Origin: Alphaproteobacteria bacterium
GTDB lineage: Bacteria > Pseudomonadota > Alphaproteobacteria > Rhodobacterales > Rhodobacteraceae
Assembly (NCBI GenBank): GCA_030426685.1
Contig: JAUHYC010000026.1
Coordinates: 1-51,302 of the forward strand
Length of the DNA: 51,302 bases
Reading direction: 5' to 3'
The notes beneath the pieces are model-generated. The model made no database searches, was not told the origin of the DNA, and saw only the letters and a program-made list of their open reading frames with translations. Shown piece after piece: positions 17,012 through 26,013 of this stretch (position 1 is the first letter of the stretch; every line of letters starts with the position of its first letter). Both the position numbers and the translations under genes were made by a program.

Positions 17012-18121
17012 TCAGTTGATGCCCCAGATGCCGCGATAGACGTCGCGATATCCATTTCCGGGGTCATAGGCGAGGTTGGCGCCACCATCCTCTTGGATGT
17101 TTTCCGGCGTGAAGAGATGGACCGGAACAACGAAGCCGCTGTCGGCTTCACCCGCGAAAGCCCGATTCATTTCATCTACGGCTTGCCAGCCGTGCAGGTT
17201 CAGCGGTTCGGCTACGGTGGCGTACTGATAGAAATTCTGCTGTATCCGCTGGAACGCGGCTTCTGATCCATCACCGGCCGAAATGTTGCGCGGCTGACCG
17301 TCCTGGGGCTTGCCTGCCGAGATCAGGGCCGGAGCCATGAAGTCGTAGGGTAAGTCGTTGATGGTTAATGAATAGGTCCAGTCGTCGCCAAAGCGTTGCA
17401 ACAGGGCATTGGTCAGCGGTGGCATCCGGGTGCTGGCTTCGGCCAGTGGGGTGTCCTCAACCGACAGGATTTTGCAGCCTTCACAGGCTTTGATGACCTC
17501 GGCCATGGCATCGGATTTGGCAATCGCGATCTCATAGACGCTGTCGGTAAAAATCACCACGCCTGCCGTACCGTTGCTGTCTGCCACGGCCAGCGATGCA
17601 GCGGCACGGGAGATCTCAAGCGGGTCTGTAGTGATATTGGTAAAGATCGGATGCTTGTCCGATGGGCCGGTCGAGGCGGTGGAATGCCACCCCACGACTT
17701 TGATGCCGGCGGCATCCGCCTGGCGGATGGCTTCGGCCTGTTCATTGGCATCCACAGTGCCCAGGATAATGCCGTCGGGTTGCAGGGCGATGGCTTGTTG
17801 CATGGCCGAGGACCGGCCAGATACGCTGCCTTGCCCGTCGATCACGCGCATTTCCCAGCCGATGGCAGCCGCGGCTTCTTTGACACCTTCGCTGACGCCC
17901 AGAGCGCCGCCATTGCGTTGATCTGCCGAGACATAGACGATTGTCTTGCCGGTCTGTGCCGCAGGACCCGTGGTGGGGCCGGTCCAGGGCGGGTTGGGCT
18001 TGGCGGCTTCGGCGACAAAGGCCTTGGCGTCGCTTACCGCATCGGCGGCGGCCGGAAGACCCGCAAGTGCGGTGCTAACCAGCAGGGCTGCGGCGAGCAG
18101 GGGTTTCTTTGAGATGGTCAT
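17012..18121 (-). CDS. Ribose-type (CUT2) ABC transporter substrate-binding protein
   Basis: Periplasmic receptor, 369 residues. Signal peptide at residues 1-24 (MTISKKP, then LLAAALLVSTALAGLPAAA). A type-I periplasmic binding fold with GKTIVYVSADQRNGGALGVSEGVKEAA, the MQQAIALQPDGIILGTVD strand and NISAGDGSEAAFQRI resembles RbsB-like proteins. It sits downstream of the matching permease and ATPase genes. The cargo cannot be told from sequence; CUT2 systems carry pentoses, hexoses, polyols, nucleosides and signalling sugars. Confidence 0.9.
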   Translation of the reverse strand: MTISKKPLLAAALLVSTALAGLPAAADAVSDAKAFVAEAAKPNPPWTGPTTGPAAQTGKTIVYVSADQRNGGALGVSEGVKEAAAAIGWEMRVIDGQGSVSGRSSAMQQAIALQPDGIILGTVDANEQAEAIRQADAAGIKVVGWHSTASTGPSDKHPIFTNITTDPLEISRAAASLAVADSNGTAGVVIFTDSVYEIAIAKSDAMAEVIKACEGCKILSVEDTPLAEASTRMPPLTNALLQRFGDDWTYSLTINDLPYDFMAPALISAGKPQDGQPRNISAGDGSEAAFQRIQQNFYQYATVAEPLNLHGWQAVDEMNRAFAGEADSGFVVPVHLFTPENIQEDGGANLAYDPGNGYRDVYRGIWGIN

Positions 18122-18149
18122 GTGTTCTCTCCTCCTTGGAACGGGTGAA

Positions 18150-19196
18150 TTACATTTTGTCGGATGGTTTGCGTGCGTGCCGAACCGAGCTGCGCTTGCG
18201 CTGCGCGTAGCCGGCAATGCCGATGGCAATCAGCAACATCGTGCCATTGAACAGGGGTTCGACATAGAAGGCGCCACCAAGCTGCTGGATGCCGGAGATA
18301 CCGACGGCGAGGATGATGACGCCAATCAATGTACCCCAGACATTCACCCGCCCCGGTTTGATCGTCGTTGAGCCTAGGAATGCGCCCACAAGCGCGGGCA
18401 GCAGGAATTCAAGGCCAACACTGGCCTGCCCGATCCGTAGCTTGGCTGCCAGCACCACCCCGGCAATCGCACCGATCAAACCCGAGGCAATGAACGCGCC
18501 GATCACGAAACGTCGTGTGCGAATACCATTCAATTCAGCAGCGCGGGGGTTGGCACCAATGGCATAGAGGTTACGGCCAATTGGCAGATAGTCGGTGATC
18601 ACCCAAAGGACCACTGCGATGACCAGCACATAGAAGGCGGCAACGGGCAAACCGAAAAGGGTTGTGGTGTATATCCCGGTAAAAGCATCGGGCAGTGCTC
18701 CGATGACCTGCCGACCGCCGGTGTACCAGAGCGCCAGCGCATAAATCACCGTGCCGGTGCCGAGCGTCGCGATGAAACTGTCAATTTTCGCGACCTCGAC
18801 CAGCAATCCGTTAAGGGCCCCCAGAAGGCAGCCACCTGTAAGGACGATAAGCACAGCGACGGACCAGTGCAGCCCGAAGTCGGTTTGCAGACTGATGGCA
18901 AGCACGTGCCAAATGACGATGCCATAGCCGACCGTAAGATCGATCCGGCCCGTCATCATCGGGATCATTGCCGCCAGCGATAAGAGCGCGATGACAGACT
19001 TTTCACCCAAGATCGCCCGCAGGTTCAGAAAAGTCGGAAAGGTCTTGGGCAGGATAAGTGAAAACAGGATGATCAGCAGAACAGTCAGGATCGGTAAGCC
19101 GTAGACAGGAAGCAACCTGATCAGGCGGGCGCCGAAAGACAGCCCTTCGAGTTCGGTCTTTGTCGGCTCGAGTGCGTTGGATTCAAGTGATTGCAT
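18150..19196 (-). CDS. Ribose-type ABC transporter permease (RbsC-like)
   Basis: A 348-residue membrane protein with about nine or ten hydrophobic segments. RbsC-family landmarks are MTGRIDLTVGYGIV near residue 100, GLLVEVAKIDSFIATLGT, and NLYAIGANPRAAELNGI. Functions as a homodimeric channel with the RbsA-like ATPase, whose stop codon overlaps its start by one base; the binding-protein gene begins 28 bases after its stop. The normal glycine-rich motif is slightly altered (DLTVGYGIV instead of DLSVG), which is common in this branch. Confidence 0.92.
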   Translation of the reverse strand: MQSLESNALEPTKTELEGLSFGARLIRLLPVYGLPILTVLLIILFSLILPKTFPTFLNLRAILGEKSVIALLSLAAMIPMMTGRIDLTVGYGIVIWHVLAISLQTDFGLHWSVAVLIVLTGGCLLGALNGLLVEVAKIDSFIATLGTGTVIYALALWYTGGRQVIGALPDAFTGIYTTTLFGLPVAAFYVLVIAVVLWVITDYLPIGRNLYAIGANPRAAELNGIRTRRFVIGAFIASGLIGAIAGVVLAAKLRIGQASVGLEFLLPALVGAFLGSTTIKPGRVNVWGTLIGVIILAVGISGIQQLGGAFYVEPLFNGTMLLIAIGIAGYAQRKRSSVRHARKPSDKM

Positions 19197-20725
19197 CAGT
19201 TTTCCTCCTGACGGGCCGGCTCCATCGAGGCGGCATTCAGCAATGTTTCGATCGAGATGTTCTGCTGGCTCAGTTCGGCTACGATACCGCCGTTATGAAA
19301 GACGCAGGCGCGGTGGCTCAGGGCTGCGACTTCTTCGAAATCGGTGGAAATGAGCAGCACGGCCAGACCTTCTTTCAGGGCACGACCCAGTAAGGCGTAG
19401 ATATCAGCCTTGGAGCCAACATCGACCCCGGCAGTCGGATCCTCAAGGATCAGAACCTGTCCGCCCACGGTCATCCAACGAGCCATGACGACCTTTTGCT
19501 GGTTACCTCCGGACAGGGTCTCGATGGGCGCGAATGGATCGTTGGGGCGAATATCGAATGTCTGGCCGATGCGGTGCGCTTCGGCAGCCTCGCCTTTGGG
19601 TGTGCGGAACGTCCCCAATCCGCGACCTGTCAGGCTGGGGTTGAGAAACAGGTTTTCTTGGATGGTCAGCCCCTGTGCCACGGATTCGGCGTTGCGGTCG
19701 CCCGCCACCATGCAAATGCCCTGCTGAATGGCATCCTGCGGATGTGCGGCGTGAAAGCGGGCGCCGTCGGCCAGTCGAATCTCGCCCGACAATATCGGGC
19801 TGCGTCCGAAAAGCGCGTGACCGACCGCATCCTGTCCAGCGCCGCGTAGCCCGACAAGCCCCAGAACCTCCCCACGTCGCAATTCGAAACTGACGGGACC
19901 TACATCTTCGGTCTGAACCTGGTCCAGTTTCAAAACGCAAGGGGCGTTTTCAGGTGGATCTGTATGGACAAAGACGTCTTCCAGATCGCGGCCGATGATC
20001 AATTGGATCAGGCTGTCAGGATCGAGCTTTCCGATCGGTTCATCCCCGACGAGGAAGCCGTCACGCAGAACCACTACGCGATCGGCGATCGCAAAGACCT
20101 CGTCCAGCCGATGCGAGACATAAATCATCGCCACGCCGTTGTCGCGCAGGCGGCAAAGAACGTCATGAAGCATCTCGACATCGGACTGCGGAAGCGAGGC
20201 GGTGGGTTCGTCGAGCACCAACAGTGTCGCCTTGCGGGCAAGGGCTCGGGCGATGGCGACCAGCGATTTCTCGGTACGGGTCAGATCCTGCACCCGCATA
20301 TTCGGATCAATGGCTTCGGACACCTCGGCCAGTGCCTTGAGTGCGTTCTTGCGTGCTTTCCCCCAATCGATCAGGCCGAACCGCGTCGGGTAGCTGTTTT
20401 GCATCAGATTGATGTTTTCGGCCACGGTCATCCATTCGATGAGGCCAAGGTCCTGGTGAATGAAGGCAATCCCGGGATGCGCATCGCGGGGATCAAATAG
20501 GTCGTCCTTGAACCTAAAACTGCCTTCATCGCTTGCGTACACACCAGCCAGCATTTTGATCAGCGTCGATTTCCCGGCGCCGTTTTCGCCAAGCAGGGCA
20601 ACGATCTCTCCAGCATTCACCGCAAAGCTCACCTTGCTGACAGCCTGCGTTCCACCAAAACGCTTGCTCACGCCTGCCACTGACAAAATCGGCCCGTTCG
20701 CAGAATGTGCGCTATCAAGTGCCAT
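19196..20725 (-). CDS. Ribose-type ABC transporter ATP-binding protein (RbsA-like, two ABC domains)
   Basis: A 509-residue tandem ATPase. The first domain has Walker A GENGAGKST at 46-54 and Walker B LLVLDEPTASLP. The second, partly degenerate as usual for this family, has GLVGLRGAGQDAVGHALFG, the signature LSGGNQQK and EDPTAGVDVGSKADIY. It is the first gene of the minus-strand operon running to 13852 and diverges from the AraC regulator at 20937. Confidence 0.93.
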   Translation of the reverse strand: MALDSAHSANGPILSVAGVSKRFGGTQAVSKVSFAVNAGEIVALLGENGAGKSTLIKMLAGVYASDEGSFRFKDDLFDPRDAHPGIAFIHQDLGLIEWMTVAENINLMQNSYPTRFGLIDWGKARKNALKALAEVSEAIDPNMRVQDLTRTEKSLVAIARALARKATLLVLDEPTASLPQSDVEMLHDVLCRLRDNGVAMIYVSHRLDEVFAIADRVVVLRDGFLVGDEPIGKLDPDSLIQLIIGRDLEDVFVHTDPPENAPCVLKLDQVQTEDVGPVSFELRRGEVLGLVGLRGAGQDAVGHALFGRSPILSGEIRLADGARFHAAHPQDAIQQGICMVAGDRNAESVAQGLTIQENLFLNPSLTGRGLGTFRTPKGEAAEAHRIGQTFDIRPNDPFAPIETLSGGNQQKVVMARWMTVGGQVLILEDPTAGVDVGSKADIYALLGRALKEGLAVLLISTDFEEVAALSHRACVFHNGGIVAELSQQNISIETLLNAASMEPARQEEN

Positions 20726-20936
20726 ATTGTGTAACTCCTCCCGTCATACCGCCGCAGGACATGGCCTATAATCGACGATATTCTGTATCATTGCCTTGGA
20801 CGGCCACGTCCCGCATTCGACAAACGGACTATTTTCTTTGATAATCGGACGTGGATCACATAACCTTTTGGCGATGACCATCGGGTTGTGTAGGAAACCA
20901 GAAACTAAGTTTGAAACGAACGCATGGAGGATTGGG

Positions 20937-21749
20937 ATGGAGCGCGCGCGAATCAATGGGGCCTTTTCTGTGACCAACGAAATGACCAGCCATGCCCGGC
21001 GTTTCGGAACCGAGCGCTTTGACTTCATGACCGATGCCGAGAACGGTGGTCAGCTTGTGCGCTGCCGCACCGGTGAGCTTGAACTGTTCGGCCATGCCGG
21101 TGAATGGGTGATTCCACCCGATCACATGGTCTATGTCCCCGAGGGGAGGATGTTCCGTCTGCGGGCACGGACGCCATCGTCGGGCCAGGTTGTCAAGTTC
21201 TGCCGCGAGGAAGTTGCATGGACCCACGACGGTTGCTGGGTCGGTCCGGTGAGGGAATTCGCCGCGAATATGCTGGACTACGGTCTGAAATGGGGGGCAG
21301 ATACGAGTCCGGGCAACCGCCAGGCACGAGCGTATTTCACCACTCTTGGTGACATGTTGCCAGAGTGGTTCAAGCATGAACGGATCATGTGGACGCCTTA
21401 TGCAAACACCTCTGCACTTCAGAAAGCGATTGATTACACGCGGCGAAAGGGACCTTCGGCCTCACTTTCGGAGGTGGCCGAACACGCGGGCATGTCCGAA
21501 CGGACATTGCGCCGACATATGCAATCGGAACTGGGCCAGAGTTGGCGCGAGTTCATTCGCGAGATGCGGATGAACCGGGCGATGGAGATGCTGCGCCGCG
21601 AGCGGCGCTCGATTACGGAAACAGCCTTTGAGGTCGGGTTTTCGTCGAGTTCCGCTTTTTCCGTAGCGTTTCAGGAATATGTGGGTCGGACGCCATCGGC
21701 CTATGCAAAGTCCTTCGCCGGCAGCTCTGTGTCGGTTCAGACCGCCTGA
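20937..21749 (+). CDS. AraC-family transcriptional regulator
   Basis: A 270-residue regulator with an N-terminal cupin-like sensing region (around ELFGHAGEWVIPPDHMVYVPEGRMFRL) and a C-terminal double helix-turn-helix (about residues 170-265: SLSEVAEHAGMSERTLRRHMQ, then ITETAFEVGFSSSSAFSVAFQEYVGRTPSAY). The start at 20937 is chosen because TGGAGG lies 7 bases upstream; a longer frame from 20796 has no such site. It is divergent from the ribose-type importer operon and is its likely regulator. Confidence 0.9.
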   Translation: MERARINGAFSVTNEMTSHARRFGTERFDFMTDAENGGQLVRCRTGELELFGHAGEWVIPPDHMVYVPEGRMFRLRARTPSSGQVVKFCREEVAWTHDGCWVGPVREFAANMLDYGLKWGADTSPGNRQARAYFTTLGDMLPEWFKHERIMWTPYANTSALQKAIDYTRRKGPSASLSEVAEHAGMSERTLRRHMQSELGQSWREFIREMRMNRAMEMLRRERRSITETAFEVGFSSSSAFSVAFQEYVGRTPSAYAKSFAGSSVSVQTA

Positions 21750-21761
21750 GAAACACAGTTC

Positions 21762-22703
21762 CTATGGACGAGTTCGCCGTCCTGGAATTGCGCCCCAGAC
21801 CAAGGCAAGCAACATGATAGCGCCGCCAAGCAACGTTGCGGCATTCACCGGTTCGCCCAATATCAGCGTTGCCGAGATGAATCCAATGAGCGGCGTTGCG
21901 GTACTGATCAAGGCGACGCGCTCGGTCGGCAGACTACGGCCAGCAGCAATCATGAACCCGAACCCAACTCCGCTCGCTATTGGGCCGATGAACAGAAGCA
22001 GAGTGACGGAGATTGGCGTTAGTGATGGCCACACGAAGGGACCTTCAAAGAAATAGGCGACCGGAAAAAGGGCCAACCCGGCCACCAGCATTTGCCAGAA
22101 CAGCGCATCGCGAACACCACCTAGCCAATTGTGCCGGTTTACAAGCTGCATTGCGATTGCCCAAAGAGCCGAGGCTATCAGGATAAGAAAGAGGGCACCC
22201 CATAAACCTGGCTTTCCCGAAGAAAATACAATGGTCGCGCACCCAGCGGCGGACAGAAATGCGGTTGCCCTGCGTTGCATCCCGATCGCTGTATTGCCAA
22301 AGACTAGGTCGATCAACATGAGCCAGACAGGTGTCGTGTAGATCAGAATGCTGGCCGTTCCCGCCGGGACGAGCGTCAGTGCAAGTGTCACCAAACCCAT
22401 CATACCGGCGAATTGCAAGGTTGCGACACCCAGAATGACGGGCAAATCAGCCCGCGTCAAAACCGGGGGACAATGCCAGGTTATGGCGATCAAGGCGGCA
22501 AGCACCGGTGCGCTGAGCAAAAAGCGCAGGCAGACCATCCAGAAGGGCGGAAAGTAGTCGAGCCCGAGCTTCATCACCGGCCAGTTCACCCCAAGCAGCA
22601 GAACTGACAGACCAAGCATGGCGAGGGCGCCATTATGTCCTGTCGCGGCAAGGGCCGGGCGATCAATTCGCCGGCCCTCGTCTTGTATCTTGGTGCCTGG
22701 CAT
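21762..22703 (-). CDS. EamA/DMT-family membrane transporter
   Basis: A 313-residue inner-membrane protein with ten hydrophobic segments in two EamA repeats. The first begins MLGLSVLLLGVNWPVMKLGLDYFPPFWM and the second near LFWQMLVAGLALFPVAYF. Family members export amino acids, metabolites or drugs. It overlaps the stop of the quinone-reductase gene upstream by one base. It is the last gene of the minus-strand operon starting at 26401, so it may export a product or toxic substrate of those enzymes. Confidence 0.9.
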   Translation of the reverse strand: MPGTKIQDEGRRIDRPALAATGHNGALAMLGLSVLLLGVNWPVMKLGLDYFPPFWMVCLRFLLSAPVLAALIAITWHCPPVLTRADLPVILGVATLQFAGMMGLVTLALTLVPAGTASILIYTTPVWLMLIDLVFGNTAIGMQRRATAFLSAAGCATIVFSSGKPGLWGALFLILIASALWAIAMQLVNRHNWLGGVRDALFWQMLVAGLALFPVAYFFEGPFVWPSLTPISVTLLLFIGPIASGVGFGFMIAAGRSLPTERVALISTATPLIGFISATLILGEPVNAATLLGGAIMLLALVWGAIPGRRTRP

Positions 22704-23731
22704 CAGAACCCTTTCAACACGATCTTGCCCATTGCGGTGCCTGCCTCGATTGCTGCATGGGCCTTGCGCAGGTTTTCCGCATTGATCGGGGACAGTATCT
22801 CGCTCACCGTGGTGCGAATGCGGCCGGCGTCGATCTCATCGGCGACAAAGTTCAGCAGCTTGTGTTGTTCGATCATGTCTGGCGTCTGATGCATGGCGCG
22901 GGCGAACATGAACTCCCAATGCAAGGCCGCAGCCTTCATCTTCATGCCGCCCATCGGCATCGGCAGGTCGGTGTCATCGATTGTCACGATCCCGCCCTGA
23001 GGGCGGATCAATTCGACAGATGCTTCCCAGTGGCGCATGTCGTTGAAGATCGCGATGTGATCGACATGTTGGAACCCAAGCGCACGGGTTTGTGCGACCA
23101 TGTCCTCGCGGTGATTGACCGTGTGATCTGCGCCAAGTTCTTTAACCCAACCAATCGTCTCGGGGCGTGAGGCGGAGGCGATCACGGTCAGGCCGGCACG
23201 CTTGGCCAGTTGGATGGCGATCGAGCCGACGCCGCCCGCACCGCCGATCATCAGTATCGACTGGCCGGCATTCGTGCCATCCCGGTCGATCCCGAGCCGG
23301 TCGAACATGGCCTCATAGGCGGTGATCGTGGTCAGGGGCAGGGCGGCTGCTTCGGCGAAACCGAGGGTTGTCGGTTTGCGCCCGACAATTCGTTCATCGA
23401 CCAGTTGGTATTGCTGGTTAGTGCCGGGACGGGTGATGTCGCCAGCATAATAGACCGCGTCTCCGGGTTTAAAGAGTGTCACATCCGGTCCGATCGCGCT
23501 GACGATCCCGGTCGCGTCCCAGCCCAGAACGCGCGGTGTCTCCTCGATCTTGTCCTTGGGGCTGCGCACCTTTGTATCGACAGGGTTCACAGCAATCGCC
23601 TTCACCTCGACCAGGAGGTCATGGCCGGTCGGGGTGGCAACGGGCAATTCGATGTCGGCAAAGGCGTCGGACTCAGTGATTGGCAGATAGCGGGTTAGCG
23701 CAACGGCCTTTGTTGTGGTTACGTGTTGCAT
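22703..23731 (-). CDS. Zinc-type alcohol dehydrogenase-like quinone oxidoreductase
   Basis: A 342-residue MDR-superfamily reductase with a GroES-like N-terminal domain (HDLLVEVKAIAVNPVDTKVR) and a Rossmann domain carrying SILMIGGAGGVGSIAIQLAKRAG. It lacks the usual cysteine cluster for structural zinc, as in QOR-type members that reduce quinones or reactive enones with NADPH. The location beside an old-yellow-enzyme reductase and a VOC protein supports a role in clearing reactive carbonyls. Confidence 0.88.
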   Translation of the reverse strand: MQHVTTTKAVALTRYLPITESDAFADIELPVATPTGHDLLVEVKAIAVNPVDTKVRSPKDKIEETPRVLGWDATGIVSAIGPDVTLFKPGDAVYYAGDITRPGTNQQYQLVDERIVGRKPTTLGFAEAAALPLTTITAYEAMFDRLGIDRDGTNAGQSILMIGGAGGVGSIAIQLAKRAGLTVIASASRPETIGWVKELGADHTVNHREDMVAQTRALGFQHVDHIAIFNDMRHWEASVELIRPQGGIVTIDDTDLPMPMGGMKMKAAALHWEFMFARAMHQTPDMIEQHKLLNFVADEIDAGRIRTTVSEILSPINAENLRKAHAAIEAGTAMGKIVLKGF

Positions 23732-23752
23732 ATAGGATTTCCTTAGTAGCTT

Positions 23753-24097
23753 TCAGCGTTCGAACTCGACTGTGACGAAAGCAAGTTCTTCTTCGCCGGT
23801 ATTTGTCAGGTCGTGCACAAAGGTATTGTCAGGTGAAAGATCGGGAAAATGCTGCGTCTGACCATTCTTGTAGATCACATCTTCGATGCGACCGTCACCA
23901 TAGCGGGATATTGCCGTTCCGTCGGTCAGAACAGTCCAGAAGTAGGGCCGGTCATGCCGATGTGCAGGCAGCGTCTCGTTGGGGGCGAGACGCAGGTGCC
24001 AGATCCTCATGCCCCCGGTTTCAGCAACCAGTTCAGTGCCGATCCGGTCATTACCCAGCGCGCGTTCAACCTCGCTTGAGGAAAGGGGGCGGCTCAT
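23753..24097 (-). CDS. Small cupin-domain protein
   Basis: A 114-residue single-domain cupin. The metal-binding motif is seen as PAHRHDRPYFWTVLTDG (His, His in motif 1) and the second motif near NTFVHDLTNTGEEELAFVTVEFE. No exact function can be assigned; small cupins of this type are often accessory proteins or isomerases. The start overlaps the stop of the alkene reductase (ATGA), so the two are translationally coupled. Confidence 0.75.
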   Translation of the reverse strand: MSRPLSSSEVERALGNDRIGTELVAETGGMRIWHLRLAPNETLPAHRHDRPYFWTVLTDGTAISRYGDGRIEDVIYKNGQTQHFPDLSPDNTFVHDLTNTGEEELAFVTVEFER

Positions 24098-25194
24098 GCC
24101 GCCGCCTCATAGGTACCGTAGGTGGTATAGCCATTCTGATCGCCGCCAAAGAGCGTATCGCCATCGAAATCCGCCAGGGGTAAGCCTTCGGCATAGCGGC
24201 GCGGCAGGTCAGGGTTGGCGATGAAGGGGCGTCCAAAGGCCACTACGTCAGCCAGGCCTTCAGCCAGAATGGCCCCGGCCTTGTCCTTGTTATAGCCGCC
24301 AGCAACGATGATCGCGCCGGGAAAGACAGCCCGCAACGCTTCACGGAACGCACGCGGGGTTTCCGGTGCGTCATCCCAGTCGGCTTCCGCGATATGGATG
24401 TAGGCGATGCCAATCCGCCCGAGTTCCTTGGCCATCGCCAGAATTGTATCCGGCGCTTCGGGATCATCCATGCCACGCTGGGTGATGAAGGGTGAGATGC
24501 GGATGCCGACGCGATCCGCACCGATTTCAGCTGCCACGGTCTCGACTGCCTCAACAGCAAAGCGAATGCGGTTTTCAATGCTGCCGCCGTATTCATCCGT
24601 TCGCTTGTTCGAGCTCGCGCGCAGGAACTCATCGATCAGATAGCCGTTGGCCGCGTGGATCTCGACCCCGTCGAAGCCGGCTTCCTTGGCGTTTCGTGCC
24701 GCCTTCGCGTAGTCGTCGATGACGCCCGCGATCTCATCTGTTTCCAACGAACGAGGTGTCGGACATTCCACCATACCGCCATCGCCGGTTTCAGGATCGA
24801 CGACCCAGACGGTAGCTTCCGGGGCAATCGACGAGGGTGCGACGGGCTGGCCATCTTCATGGAACATCGCATGGCTCATCCGGCCGACATGCCAAAGCTG
24901 GTTGACGATGCGCCCGCCTGCTTGATGTACGGCATCGGTCACCTTGCGCCAGCCTGCAACCTGTTCTTCCGAGTGAATACCCGGTGTGAATGAATACCCC
25001 TGACCCTGTTGGCTGATCTGGGTGGCTTCGGTGATAATCAGTCCCGCACTCGCACGTTGGGCATAATATTCGGCCATCATCGCATTGGGGACGTTGCCAG
25101 GCTGATCGGTGCGACAGCGTGTCATCGGAGCAAGCGCCATGCGCGACGGCAGGTCAAAGGCGCCGACTTGGGCGGAGCTAAAAAGGGTGGTCAT
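24094..25194 (-). CDS. Alkene reductase, old yellow enzyme family (NemA-like)
   Basis: FMN-dependent NAD(P)H oxidoreductase of 366 residues that in the family reduces activated C=C bonds, nitro-esters and maleimides. Signatures are the N-terminal PSRMALAPMTRCR, QLWHVGR, GFDGVEIHAANGYLIDEFLR with SSNKRTDEYGGSIENR, and the C-terminal ADVVAFGRPFIANPDLP. Family length is full. It lies 4 bases after the broken SDR/MFS frame and overlaps the cupin gene. Confidence 0.93.
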   Translation of the reverse strand: MTTLFSSAQVGAFDLPSRMALAPMTRCRTDQPGNVPNAMMAEYYAQRASAGLIITEATQISQQGQGYSFTPGIHSEEQVAGWRKVTDAVHQAGGRIVNQLWHVGRMSHAMFHEDGQPVAPSSIAPEATVWVVDPETGDGGMVECPTPRSLETDEIAGVIDDYAKAARNAKEAGFDGVEIHAANGYLIDEFLRASSNKRTDEYGGSIENRIRFAVEAVETVAAEIGADRVGIRISPFITQRGMDDPEAPDTILAMAKELGRIGIAYIHIAEADWDDAPETPRAFREALRAVFPGAIIVAGGYNKDKAGAILAEGLADVVAFGRPFIANPDLPRRYAEGLPLADFDGDTLFGGDQNGYTTYGTYEAAA

Positions 25195-25197
25195 TTT

Positions 25198-26013
25198 TTA
25201 TCCTTTCGGAGAGGTTTGGTCTGAATTGAGGTGAAGTTGGCTCAGGCGTGGCATTACACGCCGGAATGGGGTTTGCGTTCCTGTGTCAGGATGAACATCA
25301 TGCTCAGGATCGGAACAACGGCCGCTGAAAAAGCTATTGCGGTTGCGCCCAGTGTGCTGTCGATCACGGCAGCGTCGATGATCCCGCCACGCGCATTCGC
25401 GATATTGAAGGCCGAGATATTGGCTGTCGGAGCGAGTTCGAGCGCCTTTCCGCGGAATTTCATCACCCGCATCTGCATCGCCGGCACATTGGCAAAGCTC
25501 ATTGCGCCAAAGAGGAAAGCAGCGACGACAAAGGGCCATTTGTCGGGTGCAGCAAGACCGACCACGACAAGGAGGGCGATCATCTCGATGGGCCAGCCGA
25601 TCAAGGGCCAAGCTCATCGCCGTACTGGGGAATGTCCCAGGGACGGTGCGTTGGGCCAGAAAACCGCTGGTGATAGTGATCGTGCCGCCTTCTCGTAAGT
25701 TCGGGGCTATGGCCTGGGGCGCACGAATGCTACCCCAGAATTTTGTGTCGAAGGCTGCGCGTGCGGCGTTAAGATCGAGGGATGCAATCGCGCCTCCCGG
25801 CGTTTGCGAGCCTGCGGAGAAGACACGATGGTCGACCGGGCCTTGGGCCGCGATCCAACTGGTCAGAGCGGCGCCCTCTGAAACATCAAGTCCCGTCGGG
25901 CGACTGGCGCGGACGACCTCGGCACCGCGCGAAGCCATTGCATCTGCCACGGCAGCGCCGATTCCCGATGCGCCTCCGATCACGATGCCTTTCTTTCCGG
26001 TCATGTCAGTCAT
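25198..26013 (-). pseudogene. Chimeric remnant: SDR N-terminal half joined to an MFS transporter C-terminal end
   Basis: From 26013 leftwards about 130 residues encode a short-chain dehydrogenase N-terminus (VIGGASGIGAAVADAMASRG, then FSAGSQ and TITSGFLAQ). At about 25600-25620 the SDR similarity ends and the frame runs on as non-family sequence to 25198. In another minus-strand frame, 25604 to 25254 encodes the last three or four membrane segments of an MFS efflux transporter (GWPIEMIALLVVVGL, MSFANVPAMQMRV, AVVPILSMMFI). A deletion appears to have fused the two genes, removing the SDR catalytic Tyr/Lys and most of the transporter. AGGAG 6 bases upstream supports the start at 26013. Neither half should be functional. 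Confidence 0.75.
25254..25604 (-). pseudogene. MFS efflux transporter, C-terminal fragment
   Basis: About 116 codons encode hydrophobic helices with the pattern of the last part of AraJ-type MFS exporters (AAFLFGAMSFANVPAMQ, NISAFNIANARGGIIDAAV, AAVVPILSMMF). The first eight or so membrane segments are absent; upstream sequence belongs to the truncated SDR gene. The internal ATG at 25604 is not a credible native start. This is the downstream half of the fusion described for 25198-26013. Confidence 0.72.
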
